Positions 10,894 through 20,575 of a DNA stretch of 64,000 nucleotides are shown piece by piece. The stretch covers positions 248,001-312,000 of the forward strand of contig WMKK01000001.1 of assembly GCA_012295225.1 (NCBI GenBank), written 5' to 3'. Within the stretch, counting starts at the first letter, position 1; each line of letters begins with the position of its first letter. Source of the DNA: Ostreococcus mediterraneus. Its lineage: Eukaryota > Chlorophyta > Mamiellophyceae > Mamiellales > Bathycoccaceae. The notes beneath the pieces are model-generated. The model had not been told where the DNA came from. It did not search any database and saw only the letters and a program-made list of their open reading frames with translations. The position numbers were made by a program, and so were the translations under genes.

Positions 10894-12048
10894 CTAAAAC
10901 GGAGGATCGTCGGGATTGAACTCTTGCGCCGGTGTGTATCCGCCCTCTTGCAACGGTTGATAGCCAGCGTATTGCGCTTGTTGTCCGTACGGCTGATTGT
11001 AGTCGGGTTCGTAAGCCCCCGGGTTTGAGGCTCCGTAGTAACCGTCGTTTGCCGGTTGTTGCCGCTGCTGTTGCGCCTGTTGACCACCGCCTTCGGACAA
11101 AGTTTCCAACACCCAAGCCGGCGTGTCGCGGCTTTCGATCCATAACGCCTCACCAGACTCTTTGTGCTTGAAATCCGGCGAACGAGGGTTCGCACCAGGT
11201 TGGGCCTTGCGGTCGCGGTTATCCCACCACGTATCCGGCTCTTCGGCGAGAGAGCGCCAGAGCGCCTCCTTCGGGGACGTACCAGCAGGCATGCCCATTT
11301 GCTGCGATGCTTGTGGTTGTCTAGCTTGTTGTTGACGAGGCGCCGCCTGAGCAGGTTGAGCAGCGGGAGTATAGCTGTTTTCGTAACCGCGTCCAGCGTC
11401 GTCGCCGCGTTGTTCATCCGACTTGGAGCTCTGCACAAAGGAAAAGTTTTTTGCGACAATCTTCACTCGCGATCGCGGCGCGCCCGTATCTTTGTCCGTC
11501 CACGTATCAGTCTTTAACAGACCTTGCACGCAAATCGTACGCCCCTTACGAACGTGTTCTGCCATGCGGAGTCCCTCTTCACCCCAAACGTCCACCGCGA
11601 ACCAGTTTGTCTTGTCCTCCTCGACGACGCCATCTTGCATCTCGGATTTTCGTCCCCCATTCACCGCAATGCGCACGTTCGCCACGCATGTACCTGATTG
11701 GAAGTGTCGAATCTCCGGATCCGCACCGACGTTCCCGATGATGGTCACGCTGTTCGCCAATTCCGGCGTCCACGTAACCGTGCTCGGAGGCGCCGTTTGC
11801 TCATGCTGGTCACCTGCGTACGCACGCGCTCGTGTCGCGCGCGGCCCAGCCGGCGTGTACGAGTTTCGTCCATAGCTCATTTGCGCCTGCGCCGCGAACG
11901 ATCGTTGTCCCTCGCCACGAATCGTCGGTACCACCGGCTTTGCATTTGTAGTGTTCAAACTCGCAAGCATCCGACCACCATTCCCGCGCTGCAACACTCG
12001 CGACGCCGCGTGTGAGGCCACAGAACCGCTCGGCATGCACGTACGCAT
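10894..12048 (-). CDS. Organellar single-stranded DNA-binding protein (OSB)
   Basis: This protein binds single-stranded DNA in mitochondria and/or plastids and limits recombination of organelle genomes. The SSB OB-fold reads SVTIIGNVGADPEIRHFQSG ... ANVRIAVNGG ... TNWFAVDVWGEEGLRMAEHV ... GRTICVQGLLKTD. C-terminal to it is a plant-type PDF motif: LWRSLAEEPDTWWDNR ... PDFKHKESGEALWI. The PDF motif separates OSBs from bacterial SSB. The tail is rich in Q, Y and G and ends DDPPF, like the acidic tip of bacterial SSB. The ATG at 12048 is preferred because it begins a good presequence (MRTCMPSGSVASHAASRVLQ); ATGs at 12180 and 12219 are possible but would crowd PRP18. The family is secure, the start uncertain. 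Confidence 0.88.
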   Translation of the reverse strand: MRTCMPSGSVASHAASRVLQRGNGGRMLASLNTTNAKPVVPTIRGEGQRSFAAQAQMSYGRNSYTPAGPRATRARAYAGDQHEQTAPPSTVTWTPELANSVTIIGNVGADPEIRHFQSGTCVANVRIAVNGGRKSEMQDGVVEEDKTNWFAVDVWGEEGLRMAEHVRKGRTICVQGLLKTDTWTDKDTGAPRSRVKIVAKNFSFVQSSKSDEQRGDDAGRGYENSYTPAAQPAQAAPRQQQARQPQASQQMGMPAGTSPKEALWRSLAEEPDTWWDNRDRKAQPGANPRSPDFKHKESGEALWIESRDTPAWVLETLSEGGGQQAQQQRQQPANDGYYGASNPGAYEPDYNQPYGQQAQYAGYQPLQEGGYTPAQEFNPDDPPF

Positions 12049-12227
12049 TATCGTATACCCTCGTGCGATGATTGAGGCGAACGACGTCGCGTCACGGACC
12101 ATCCACGCGCGTGATTGTGTCGAGATCGCGTCGCCTTCTAAACACGTGACTTTCTCGACGAAATGGCGCCAAAACGCCATTGACGCGCGCGTCGCGGTCG
12201 TCACGCGCGCCTCAGTCACCGAGCGCG

Positions 12228-13682
12228 ATGTCAGACGTACTGATGAAAGAGATGGCGCGCATGCGCGCCGAGCGCGTGGCGAAAGCTGCGGCGTCGACGG
12301 CGAAGTACGTACCGAAAGGCGCGATTAAGCGCGCGGCGAGTGACGCAGAAGGCGAGGGAGTGTCGGGCAAGCGCGCGAGAGAGAGCAAAGACGGGGCGCA
12401 CGGGCGTGACACACCCGCGGGAACGTCTCGTGAGAGCGCTCGTACGGCGTCTGCGGCGCATGTGCGGGTCTTGGAGGATGAAGAGGAGGATGCAAAGATG
12501 GACGTGTTGAGCGTCGAGGAGACGATTCGACGGCTGAGGACGCTCGGGCAACCGGCGACAATGTTTGGGGAGATGAGGGAAGATAGAATTTTGCGTTTGA
12601 AAGTGGCAACTAAGAATATTACTGTCGCGGATGAGACGGCGCTCACGGCGACGCAGGTGAATGAAAAGTTGCAGGACGCGGAGCGTGTGCAAGCGTTTGC
12701 GCAAAAGAAAAAGGACAAAGCCAAAGAGGCGGATAATAAGGGCAAGGCGAAGGATGGCGGAGGCGCGGGCGCGGGCGATGCGGACGACGCACCCGAGATA
12801 AGCGCAGAGGAAAAGGCATTGATGGATTCGTTCGCCGCGGCTGCGGCTAAGGTGAAGAAGCAGCGCGAGCAAGAGGCGCTCGAACCCATCGACCAAGTCG
12901 CGGCGTACTTGAAATCTCTCGTAAAAGAGTGGGAAGCTGAATTAGATCACAAGTCCGAAGAGTGGTGCTATACGCACGAAGGACGTCAAATGATTTCGAC
13001 GTTCAAAACGACGCAACAGCACTTGAAACCGTTGTTCAAACGCATCAAGCGCCGGTCGCTGCCTGGCGATGTTGAACGCGTATTGTACTTGATTATGCAA
13101 GCCATGAAGGCGAGAAACTACAAAAAGGCGGCGGATGCATACATTGGCATCGCCATCGGTAACGCTGCGTGGCCTATTGGTGTCACCATGGTTGGTATTC
13201 ACGCGCGTAGCGCGCGAGAGAAAATTGGAGCGCAGTCTCAGGCGCACGCCATGCACGACGAAGAGACGCGGAAATACTTGCAAAGCATCAAGCGTTTAAT
13301 GACGTACGCTCAACGCGCATACCCAACAACCCCGTCGTTGTCTTTGAATTTCAACTCGGGCGTTAACGGTAGCGACAAGGCTGAGTTACTCAAAGCCGAA
13401 GCCCGTCTCTCCATCGACAAACAAGTCCCGGCGCTCATGCTCGGCGACGGCAAAGAGCACCAATCCGACGGCTGGCGCGCGCAAGATTCCGATACGCGCA
13501 CGTGGAAATCCATGCTCACGCACGCGTACGGCGAAAGTGGTCGCTCCGCCACCATTACCACCGCCAAAGACGCCGTCGTCAATCGAGACACCAGTCTCTT
13601 TTCCACCCGCGCGGGCTACATCAAAGCCAACGCGCCGGCACCGACGACTAAAAAAAATCCCTCCACCGACGGCGACCACTGA
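12228..13682 (+). CDS. PRP18: Pre-mRNA splicing factor PRP18
   Basis: PRP18 acts in the second catalytic step of splicing with Slu7 and holds the 3' splice site. The ATG at 12228 gives 484 residues. The PRP4-like SFM motif is at ~98-115 (VEETIRRLRTLGQPATMFGE). The Prp18 domain at ~238-375 contains YLIMQAMKARNYKKAADAYI and the invariant loop AIGNAAWPIGVTMVGIHARS, then QSIKRLMTYAQRAYPT. Most PRP18 proteins end soon after this point; here ~105 more residues follow, rich in charged residues, with no motif recognised. An in-frame ATG 48 bases upstream exists, but MSDVLMKEMARMRAER resembles other PRP18 starts better. Head to head with the OSB gene. Confidence 0.93.
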   Translation: MSDVLMKEMARMRAERVAKAAASTAKYVPKGAIKRAASDAEGEGVSGKRARESKDGAHGRDTPAGTSRESARTASAAHVRVLEDEEEDAKMDVLSVEETIRRLRTLGQPATMFGEMREDRILRLKVATKNITVADETALTATQVNEKLQDAERVQAFAQKKKDKAKEADNKGKAKDGGGAGAGDADDAPEISAEEKALMDSFAAAAAKVKKQREQEALEPIDQVAAYLKSLVKEWEAELDHKSEEWCYTHEGRQMISTFKTTQQHLKPLFKRIKRRSLPGDVERVLYLIMQAMKARNYKKAADAYIGIAIGNAAWPIGVTMVGIHARSAREKIGAQSQAHAMHDEETRKYLQSIKRLMTYAQRAYPTTPSLSLNFNSGVNGSDKAELLKAEARLSIDKQVPALMLGDGKEHQSDGWRAQDSDTRTWKSMLTHAYGESGRSATITTAKDAVVNRDTSLFSTRAGYIKANAPAPTTKKNPSTDGDH

Positions 13683-13862
13683 CGTCGTCGCCTCACGCAA
13701 CCCATAGCGCTCGCATTTGTCTTAATATTCACGCATATTCATTCGCGCGTCGCGTGTGTGCCGCGATCACGCACGCAATTGACGCCGCCGAGCCCGAACC
13801 ACGCGCACTGGATGATGACGTCACGCCACGCGCCCCAAACCACGACGCACGACACGGCGCCC

Positions 13863-16103
13863 ATGTCTCACGCGTGCGCCGCCGCGCGGGCGTCCACGAC
13901 GACACCGACGCGTGCGAACGCACGTCTATCGCAACGCCACCGCGCGTCGCGCGCCGCGACGCGCGGTGCGCGAGCGTCAGCCTCGGCGGCGCGTCGCGCG
14001 CACTTTATCGTCGCTCGCAGCTCCAGCTCGAATGCGCCGCCGCCGCCGCCATCGGCGACGCCCGAGGACATCGACGCGGGGGATTTTTTAAGCGCGCTCG
14101 AAAGTTTCCACGAGGACGAAGTGCAGCGCTTCGAGGTGGCGCTCAAGGCGGAAGACCCAGGGGTGTTTAAAGGCACCATGGACGAGGGCGACGGCGGCGG
14201 CGCGACGACGGGCGCGAGTCGCGTGGATAAGTTGCGCGCGGAACGACGGGAGAAGCGCACAGCGGTGCGACGCGCGCAAGGGGATGCGCGACGAGCGAGT
14301 ATTAAAGCGAACGGTGGCGGGGCGAAGAGCGAGAAGCTGGTCTTTTTGTATGAGGAGGGCGTGGACGTGGCGAGCGAGGACACGGTGACCAAGTGCAACG
14401 ACGCCGTGCGACTGTGTACGAGCATGGAGGAGGTATTGATGCTGGTGAAGGAGATGCGCAATTGCGGAGTGGAACCGGTGGAGAGCACGTATGTTGCGGT
14501 GATGTTGGTGTGCCGGAACGTTGGGGCGCCAGAACGCGCGGTGCAGGTGTACGACGCGCTCGCGGATGCAGGCGTGAGCGTGAGCTCGAGAACGTTTTAC
14601 CTCGCCATCGAGTTGGCGTTGAAGGCGGGCATGGTACGAGATGCGCTACGCGTCAAAGATGACATGCAGTATAAAATGGTGCCTATTGGCTCGCGCTTGT
14701 ACGTCACGCTTTTGCGTGCAGTTGCGGATAACGACATCGGCAAAAGGAAAGGTCCACAAGAGCGCCTCGTGCGCACGTGCCGATTGTTCGAAGAGATGTT
14801 GGCCGATGGCGTCGCCCCGCCTCCGGCTGCGTACCATATACTGATTCTTGCCGCCTATCGCGCCAAACAATACGATCTTGCCGTGCGAACATTTGAAGAA
14901 TTCGTCGACACGGGCGTGACGCCGTCTAGACAGACGTACGAAACCGTCATCGACGCCATGTCAAAGAGCGGACTTGTCCCCCAAGCGTTGGAGGTATTCG
15001 TGTCGATGAAAAAGGCGGGATTAGCACCGCGAAAACAATCGTACAACGCTCTTCTCGCGGCATGTGTTAATGCACCGCAGCCGCGCGTCGAGGCGGCGTT
15101 TGAAATTTTCAATGAATTGCGCGAGAGCGGCGACGTCGAGCCTGACAAAAACACGTTTGCTTTGCTCATTGACGCCGCGTCCAAGGCTGGCAGGCCCGAA
15201 CTTGCATTTGACGCGTTTACGCAAATGCGCGAGTCTGGTCTTGAAGTCGAACTCAGCACGCTTAATCGATTGATTCACGCCACTGGGCTCAACGCCAAGG
15301 AGGACGAAACTGCGGTGCAAGCGGGTCTTGAATTGTACAACGCGATGGGCAAATTGGGCGTCCAGCCAGACGTCATTACGTACGGCAGCCTTATTTCAAC
15401 GTGCGCAAAGTCTCGTGATGGGAAGACGGCGATTCGACTATTCAACGAGATGGAATCGAATGGCATTGAGCCGAACACAATTGTTTTCAATGTTTTGATC
15501 AACGCCCTGGGGCGTGCCGACTGCGGAGACAAGGCTATGGAGTACTTCAGAATGATGCAAGAGCGCTCGATGTCAAACCGTGATCTCATACCGAATAGAG
15601 AGACATACACGACGATTTTTGACGCCGTCCTTGGACCTGGCGGCGCCGAGTCTGCGGTGGCCAAGCACTCTCTTGAGTCTGGCGATGGCGAATCCTTCGT
15701 ACACAGCTCAAAAGTATCAATGCTGCGCGAAATTTACGCCAATGGTGTAGAATCGGGCGTCTATGAAGATTTGTCATCTTCGCTTTCGCTCAGAGATCCC
15801 GAAGCTGGGGCGTGCACAATCAACATGAACCAGTTGTCCCGAACTGAAGCCGTAGTCGCCACCTTTGTCTTCTTACAGCGTTTGTCTGAACTCAAGGTCG
15901 AGGATTTGCCTTCGGCGCTATTCATTTATGCTGGTAAGGCGAGCCGAAAGGGTGGGGCGCAACGACGACTTTTAGCGATCGAAACTGTCCTTCGTGCGGC
16001 CGCCATTAAATTCCAAACTGGGGATGTCGGCGCGGCAAACATCGTCGCCATCAAAGGAAAGCACGCGACGCGCTGGGTCGAGAGAAACGCCGGAACATTT
16101 TAG
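13863..16103 (+). CDS. PPR-SMR protein, probably plastid
   Basis: A 746-residue P-class pentatricopeptide protein. The start at 13863 gives a classic transit peptide (MSHACAAARASTTTPTRAN and on, rich in S, A and R); a longer in-frame ATG at 13758 is less likely. At least ten 35-residue repeats are readable from ~170 to 560, for example RQTYETVIDAMSKSGLVPQA, KQSYNALLAACVNA and DVITYGSLISTCAKSRDGKT. The last ~90 residues look like a diverged SMR domain: LSRTEAVVATFVFLQRL, then LPSALFIYAGKASRKGG and a terminal RW, the layout seen in GUN1, pTAC2 and SVR7. The usual LDxH is replaced by INMN. PPR proteins bind organelle RNA; the target is unknown. It ends tail to tail with the next gene, 61 bases apart. 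Confidence 0.87.
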   Translation: MSHACAAARASTTTPTRANARLSQRHRASRAATRGARASASAARRAHFIVARSSSSNAPPPPPSATPEDIDAGDFLSALESFHEDEVQRFEVALKAEDPGVFKGTMDEGDGGGATTGASRVDKLRAERREKRTAVRRAQGDARRASIKANGGGAKSEKLVFLYEEGVDVASEDTVTKCNDAVRLCTSMEEVLMLVKEMRNCGVEPVESTYVAVMLVCRNVGAPERAVQVYDALADAGVSVSSRTFYLAIELALKAGMVRDALRVKDDMQYKMVPIGSRLYVTLLRAVADNDIGKRKGPQERLVRTCRLFEEMLADGVAPPPAAYHILILAAYRAKQYDLAVRTFEEFVDTGVTPSRQTYETVIDAMSKSGLVPQALEVFVSMKKAGLAPRKQSYNALLAACVNAPQPRVEAAFEIFNELRESGDVEPDKNTFALLIDAASKAGRPELAFDAFTQMRESGLEVELSTLNRLIHATGLNAKEDETAVQAGLELYNAMGKLGVQPDVITYGSLISTCAKSRDGKTAIRLFNEMESNGIEPNTIVFNVLINALGRADCGDKAMEYFRMMQERSMSNRDLIPNRETYTTIFDAVLGPGGAESAVAKHSLESGDGESFVHSSKVSMLREIYANGVESGVYEDLSSSLSLRDPEAGACTINMNQLSRTEAVVATFVFLQRLSELKVEDLPSALFIYAGKASRKGGAQRRLLAIETVLRAAAIKFQTGDVGAANIVAIKGKHATRWVERNAGTF

Positions 16104-16164
16104 AAACTAGACTTCTTGTATTGAATACTGCTACATTTTAACCGTGATGAGAAATTATCATATA

Positions 16165-17592
16165 TCAGTTCGTTTTCGTGCTCACAGGTAAGCCGGAAAT
16201 GTTTTGCTTTTTCATAACAGCCGGCGTTGACGGCAAACCATCAGCGGTGCGCTTGGTTCCCACCACTGCTGATGGCGCCTCTATCCCGGACGTCACTCCA
16301 CGATGTCGCAGACTCGGTGGTGATTGCGCGTTCTCTTCCTGTCCAGCTTCTTTTGGCGGCCCATATCCAACTTTATGACGCACAGGCTGCAGTAAAGGAC
16401 GTTGGTACACGCTCGCGAGCGTACCAATGTGGCTATAAAGCGCCCCGAGCCATCGCTGCACGCTTTGCTTTGCTAAGTCAGAAATCGTTTCATTGGGGTG
16501 CTTTTGAAGGCTGAGAACGACGTCTTTGATTTCTAAACAGTCCAACGTGTGCAAAGACACGTAGATAGAATTGAGCATTCGAAACGCCGTGACGGCTTCG
16601 ACGACGTGTTTTGAAGACTTTTTATTCTCCGTTTTCACAGTCTTCAATGTCGATGTGATTTCCTCCAAGTCTGCCACGTGATCGGGATGTGTGGGTTCGC
16701 GCACGTATGCCAGAGCCGCACGGCGCGCAATCGCCCACTTCGCTTCGCGCTCCTCGACTTTGGTTTGTACCGCGACTGCTGGGTCGATTAAGCTCACGCC
16801 GTCTGCAATATCCCCACGTTTTTTGCGCATCAATGCTGCAGCACTCGACACCGTGGATTTATCCTTCATGGATGAGTTCGCATTGGCGTATGGGAAATTC
16901 ACCCCAACAAGCTGTCCACCCGCGATGTGGTCCTTTAACCACTTGTGCACGCCGCTCAAGTTACCGCAACGCAACGGCGCGCCGGCCGTGAACGAATCCA
17001 CACGTTTATACTGATAATGTCCATCACGCGTTTCGCGCTCCTCGCCTTCCACTGCAGGCGTAGCAACGCCAGCTTCGTCCACGACGTAAAATCGCACGCC
17101 ACGACGTCCATCCGGAAACGTAAACTTTTCTTGCGAATAACTCACGAAACGCGCGCTCCCATCCGCCTTCGCCGTGGACACCGTCACGCCTCCTTGTGTG
17201 TGCGCGTGCGCCTGCGCCGCCGCGTAAGCCTGCCGCCGCGCCGCATTTTGCGCGCGTTTATCATCCCTTTTCGAATTCATTTTCACATTCTGCGCCGTTA
17301 TCGGTCCATCCACCACGCGCCCGCTCGTCACTCGCACAATCTCATTCAACCACTCATGCAACGCCTTTCGATTATGACACATCATCGCTCCATGTGCGGT
17401 AAACCCCGGCGCATTCTTATACGTGTAATGCGAATCCCCGGGTGTGCTCTCATCCGCGTACGCCGCGAATACTTCCTCCCCGGCGTCGTCGATGAGATGG
17501 TACTTCACCGATCGACCTCGGCCAGTCTTCCCGGGCGTGAACACGCTGCGGTAGGCGACGAACGCGCGCACGGACGACGACGAGGGCGGCAT
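16165..17592 (-). CDS. TFIIS N-terminal (LW) domain protein with duplicated module
   Basis: A 475-residue nuclear-type protein from the ATG at 17592 (MPPSSSSVRAFVAYRSVF). The frame stays open upstream to 18108, but that part is a basic low-complexity leader. Two related ~80-residue modules are visible. The first runs FVAYRSVFTPG...VKYHLIDDAGEE...DSHYTYKNAPGFTAHG...NRKALHEWLNEIV. The second runs FVSYSQEKFTF...VRFYVVDEAGVA...DGHYQYKRVDSFTAGA...GVHKWLKDHI. Residues ~330-415 are a TFIIS N-terminal helical bundle (LHTLDCLEIKDVVLSLQKHP ... DLAKQSVQRWLGAL), found in TFIIS, Elongin A, MED26 and IWS1. That suggests a Pol II elongation or Mediator adaptor. The duplicated module was not recognised. Confidence 0.75.
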   Translation of the reverse strand: MPPSSSSVRAFVAYRSVFTPGKTGRGRSVKYHLIDDAGEEVFAAYADESTPGDSHYTYKNAPGFTAHGAMMCHNRKALHEWLNEIVRVTSGRVVDGPITAQNVKMNSKRDDKRAQNAARRQAYAAAQAHAHTQGGVTVSTAKADGSARFVSYSQEKFTFPDGRRGVRFYVVDEAGVATPAVEGEERETRDGHYQYKRVDSFTAGAPLRCGNLSGVHKWLKDHIAGGQLVGVNFPYANANSSMKDKSTVSSAAALMRKKRGDIADGVSLIDPAVAVQTKVEEREAKWAIARRAALAYVREPTHPDHVADLEEITSTLKTVKTENKKSSKHVVEAVTAFRMLNSIYVSLHTLDCLEIKDVVLSLQKHPNETISDLAKQSVQRWLGALYSHIGTLASVYQRPLLQPVRHKVGYGPPKEAGQEENAQSPPSLRHRGVTSGIEAPSAVVGTKRTADGLPSTPAVMKKQNISGLPVSTKTN

Positions 17593-18054
17593 GATGTTTG
17601 CCGCGTGCGGCTTCGCGCGTTTCGCTCGCACGCGCGCGCGCGCCGCGGTGGCGTGTGGCGACGGGAGAATGGATGACTTGATAATTTTGAACCAACGAGG
17701 GTACAGCGAGCCCCCTGCTGACCAAAATGCACAGAGAGATGAAACGTCACTTGACGCCGCACGCCGCGACGCACGCATTTCTCGCCGCGACGCGCGCACG
17801 CCGCGACGCAAAACTTTTCTCTTCGCGTTCTCCTCCCGCGCACACGTCGAGTATCGCGCGCGCGCGCGCGTGAGGCAGCCGCGAACAGGCGTGGTCAACT
17901 GCTTTCGCGCAGTCAACTGCGCGCTCGAGCGCGCGCTTCGCGGCGTCGACGCGCACGCATTCATCGACGCGGACGCGTGATTACGCATCCGTGGCCTCGC
18001 GTGGTGTGGCATGCGCGCGACGCGTGAGGTTGCATCGCACGTACGCGCGCAGAT
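17593..18054. promoter_or_regulatory. Divergent spacer upstream of the MADS gene
   Basis: 462 bases between head-to-head genes. It has long CG runs, repeated GCCGCGACGC blocks at 17750-17815 and a direct repeat GTCAACTGC at 17894-17902 and 17912-17920, 18 bases apart; CAACTG is a MYB-type core. No TATA box is clear. Confidence 0.4.
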
Positions 18055-19434
18055 ATGGGTCGGAAGAAGATTAAGATTGAGCGCATCGCCGACGAGCGCA
18101 ACCGTCAAGTCACGTTTACCAAGCGCAAGAATGGTTTAATGAAGAAAGCCATGGAGTTGAGCGTGCTGTGCGATTGTGACATTGCGTTGGTGATTTATAA
18201 CTCGCACGATAAGCTGTATCAGTATTCGTCGGCGAGCGATATTGATGAGGTGTTGGCGAGGTTCGCGCGCGAGCGGCGCGGAGCGGCGCACGAGGCGAGG
18301 AATAACCGGGACTTGTTTGAGCAACATTTTTCTGGAAAGCCTTTGGCGACGACGACGACGAACGCAGCGGCTTTGGCGAAGAAAAGGTATGCCGGTGGGA
18401 TTATATCACGTGGTCGGATCGCGGGCGGGGCAGGGAAGCGCGCGGGGACGTATAGCGACGATGACGAGGACGACGACGAGCTCGGGGACGAAGCCGACAT
18501 GGATGAAGCCGACGAAGACGAAGACGACGTGGACGACGACGAGGACGACGACGAGGAAGACGACGGCGGCGGACACAGAAACGTTGGTAAATCCATAGTG
18601 GTAAAACGGAAACCCATGTCTTCGCGCGGCGGGCATCGATGGATGCAGGGCACGGATTCGGCGGCGCTAGACGACGAGCGCGAGCCGACGTCGACGTCGA
18701 AATCAGCCATGTTTCGCTCGCGCGCGCGCGCGAAACGCGACGTAGCATTGACGAGTGGCCTGTCCGTGCGAACGGCTGGCGTGCGTGCATCGAGTAGTAC
18801 GCGCCGTCGGGCGTCTGGTAAATCGCGCTCGCGTCGCACGAGCGCGACGAAGACGAACCGAATGCTTCGAGTCGGGCGCTACGTCGACGACGACGGTCAA
18901 CCTTCGGCGTCCGAAGATTACGACGACATCGCCGCCGCTGAGGAGTTTCTCATGACTAGCGACAGAGTACATGGCGATACTTGCATTGATGACGATATGG
19001 ATGACGATCAGGCGTTGATTCTACCACCAGGAGGTATGGAGCTGTTATCGCCGAGTTTCGCCTGGCTCGGTTCGCCGACGGCTCGAGACGACGCGTTCGC
19101 GCGCGCGTCCAATTCATCCTATGAAACCACGCGCTCCAGCGAGTTCGCTCGCGAAAACAACCTCACCATTACTATTCCTGACGCACACGCGGCTGGTGTC
19201 GGGATTCATCACATCGATGCCAATGGTTTCGCCATCGATCCCGCGCGAGAGACGACGGTTGAAGACGCGTCGCCCGGACCGCTCACCGCGTTGCTCAATT
19301 CGCACATCTCCGGCGCACAGGTTGCATTTGTGAGCGACCGCGTCGGCGTCGGCGCCAACGATCATGGACGTGCGTATGTCGCCTTCGTCGATCCCGTGAG
19401 AGTGCATGCGCATGATTCGCCTCGCGCGTTGTGA
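18055..19434 (+). CDS. MADS-box transcription factor (MEF2-like, type II)
   Basis: Residues 1-60 are a textbook MADS domain: [20 protein letters not shown], then [20 protein letters not shown] and [17 protein letters not shown]. It binds CArG-type DNA as a dimer. The MEF2 or type II character comes from IKIERI and the YQYSS end. No keratin-like K domain follows, so it is not a classic land-plant MIKC protein. Residues ~135-180 are almost wholly D and E, followed by basic stretches ([23 protein letters not shown]) that may be nuclear localisation signals. Length is 459 residues, long for an algal MADS factor. The 19-kb neighbour starts only 62 bases downstream on the same strand. Confidence 0.93.
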   Translation: MGRKKIKIERIADERNRQVTFTKRKNGLMKKAMELSVLCDCDIALVIYNSHDKLYQYSSASDIDEVLARFARERRGAAHEARNNRDLFEQHFSGKPLATTTTNAAALAKKRYAGGIISRGRIAGGAGKRAGTYSDDDEDDDELGDEADMDEADEDEDDVDDDEDDDEEDDGGGHRNVGKSIVVKRKPMSSRGGHRWMQGTDSAALDDEREPTSTSKSAMFRSRARAKRDVALTSGLSVRTAGVRASSSTRRRASGKSRSRRTSATKTNRMLRVGRYVDDDGQPSASEDYDDIAAAEEFLMTSDRVHGDTCIDDDMDDDQALILPPGGMELLSPSFAWLGSPTARDDAFARASNSSYETTRSSEFARENNLTITIPDAHAAGVGIHHIDANGFAIDPARETTVEDASPGPLTALLNSHISGAQVAFVSDRVGVGANDHGRAYVAFVDPVRVHAHDSPRAL

Positions 19435-19496
19435 GCGATAAACGCGAGCGAAAAAGCGCACTCGGGTCGAGTCGAGGCGTCACTGTTCTGCTCGCG

Positions 19497-20501
19497 ATGG
19501 CATCCGCCACCGTCGCATCACCGTGGTCGGCCGCGCGCACGTGCGCGCGTGTGCAACGGTGCAGTCGTCGACGCGCGACGTGCGCGTCGTCGTCGCCGTC
19601 GTCGTCGTCGTATAATCCGCAGTGCGTTCGCCTGCGCGAGCTCTTGGCGTCGGGTAAAATTATCCAAACACCTTGCGCGCACGACGCGCTGAGCGCGCGG
19701 TTGATCGAGCGCGCGTCGTTTCCCGCGGCATTCATGTCTGGGTTTTGCGTCTCCGCCAGTCGTTTGGCGTTACCGGACACGGGATTGATTTCGTACGGAG
19801 AAATGGTGGACGTCGGGCGGACCATCACGTCGGCGACGAGCGCGAGCTTTCCAGTCATAGGCGACGGTGATGATGGCTACGGCAACGCCATGAACGTCAA
19901 ACGCACAGTCAAGGGCTACGCCAATGCAGGGTTTGCCGGGATACTATTAGAAGACCAAGTCGCGCCCAAGGCATGCGGACACACGAAGAATAGACGCGTG
20001 GTGTCCCGCGAAGACGCCGTGACGCGCGTCCGAGCCGCGTGTGATGCCAGAGACGAAAGTGGCAGTGGCATCGTCATCATCGCCAGAAGCGATTCGCGGA
20101 GTGCCGTAGATTTAGACGAAGCCCTGTGGCGCGTCGCCGCGTTTGCGGACCAAGGCGCAGACGCCCTATTTATCGACGCGTTGCGAAGCAAGGAGGAGCT
20201 CAGAGCGTTTTGCGCCGTCGCTCCCGGCGTCCCCAAAATGGCCAACATGCTCGAAGGCGGCGGCGCCACGCCCATTTGCACGCCCGAAGAATTACAAGAC
20301 ATGGGATTCAGCATCGTTGCCTATCCTTTGAGTTTGCTCGCCGTGAGTGTCAAGGCGATGGAAAAGGCGTTGCGCGAGATATCGTCGGAATCGAGCGGGT
20401 ACTTTCCTTCAAACGATTCGTTACCGACGTTCGCCGAGCTCCAGCAATCGGTGGGATTCCCAGAATACTACGCCGACGATGAGCGATACAAAAACAACTA
20501 G
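19497..20501 (+). CDS. Petal-death-protein-like PEP mutase/isocitrate lyase family enzyme
   Basis: A 334-residue enzyme of the isocitrate lyase/PEP mutase superfamily, which splits or makes C-C or C-P bonds of 2-oxo acids. The ATG at 19497 starts a transit-like leader (MASATVASPWSAARTCARVQ). Domain landmarks are MSGFCVSASRLALPDTG, the metal-binding PVIGDGDDGYGN, the active-site loop LLEDQVAPKACGHTKNRRVV with its catalytic Cys, and GIVIIARSDSR. The KxCGHTxxRxVV form matches plant carboxyvinyl-carboxyphosphonate phosphorylmutase/petal death protein rather than true isocitrate lyase. Those plant enzymes cleave oxaloacetate or alkylmalates; the substrate here is inferred only. A plastid location is likely. 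Confidence 0.85.
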   Translation: MASATVASPWSAARTCARVQRCSRRRATCASSSPSSSSYNPQCVRLRELLASGKIIQTPCAHDALSARLIERASFPAAFMSGFCVSASRLALPDTGLISYGEMVDVGRTITSATSASFPVIGDGDDGYGNAMNVKRTVKGYANAGFAGILLEDQVAPKACGHTKNRRVVSREDAVTRVRAACDARDESGSGIVIIARSDSRSAVDLDEALWRVAAFADQGADALFIDALRSKEELRAFCAVAPGVPKMANMLEGGGATPICTPEELQDMGFSIVAYPLSLLAVSVKAMEKALREISSESSGYFPSNDSLPTFAELQQSVGFPEYYADDERYKNN

Positions 20502-20575
20502 TAGAAAGACAGAGCGTGCGCGCGAGAGGGAGAAGAGAGCAGACAGTAGCAATAATACTAATTTAATTTACACGT

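Noticed and set aside
19930-20010. Loss of the KKCGH signature in the PEP mutase family protein
   Set aside because: KxCGHTxxRxVV is the normal form in the plant petal-death-protein subfamily, so this is not a damaged active site.
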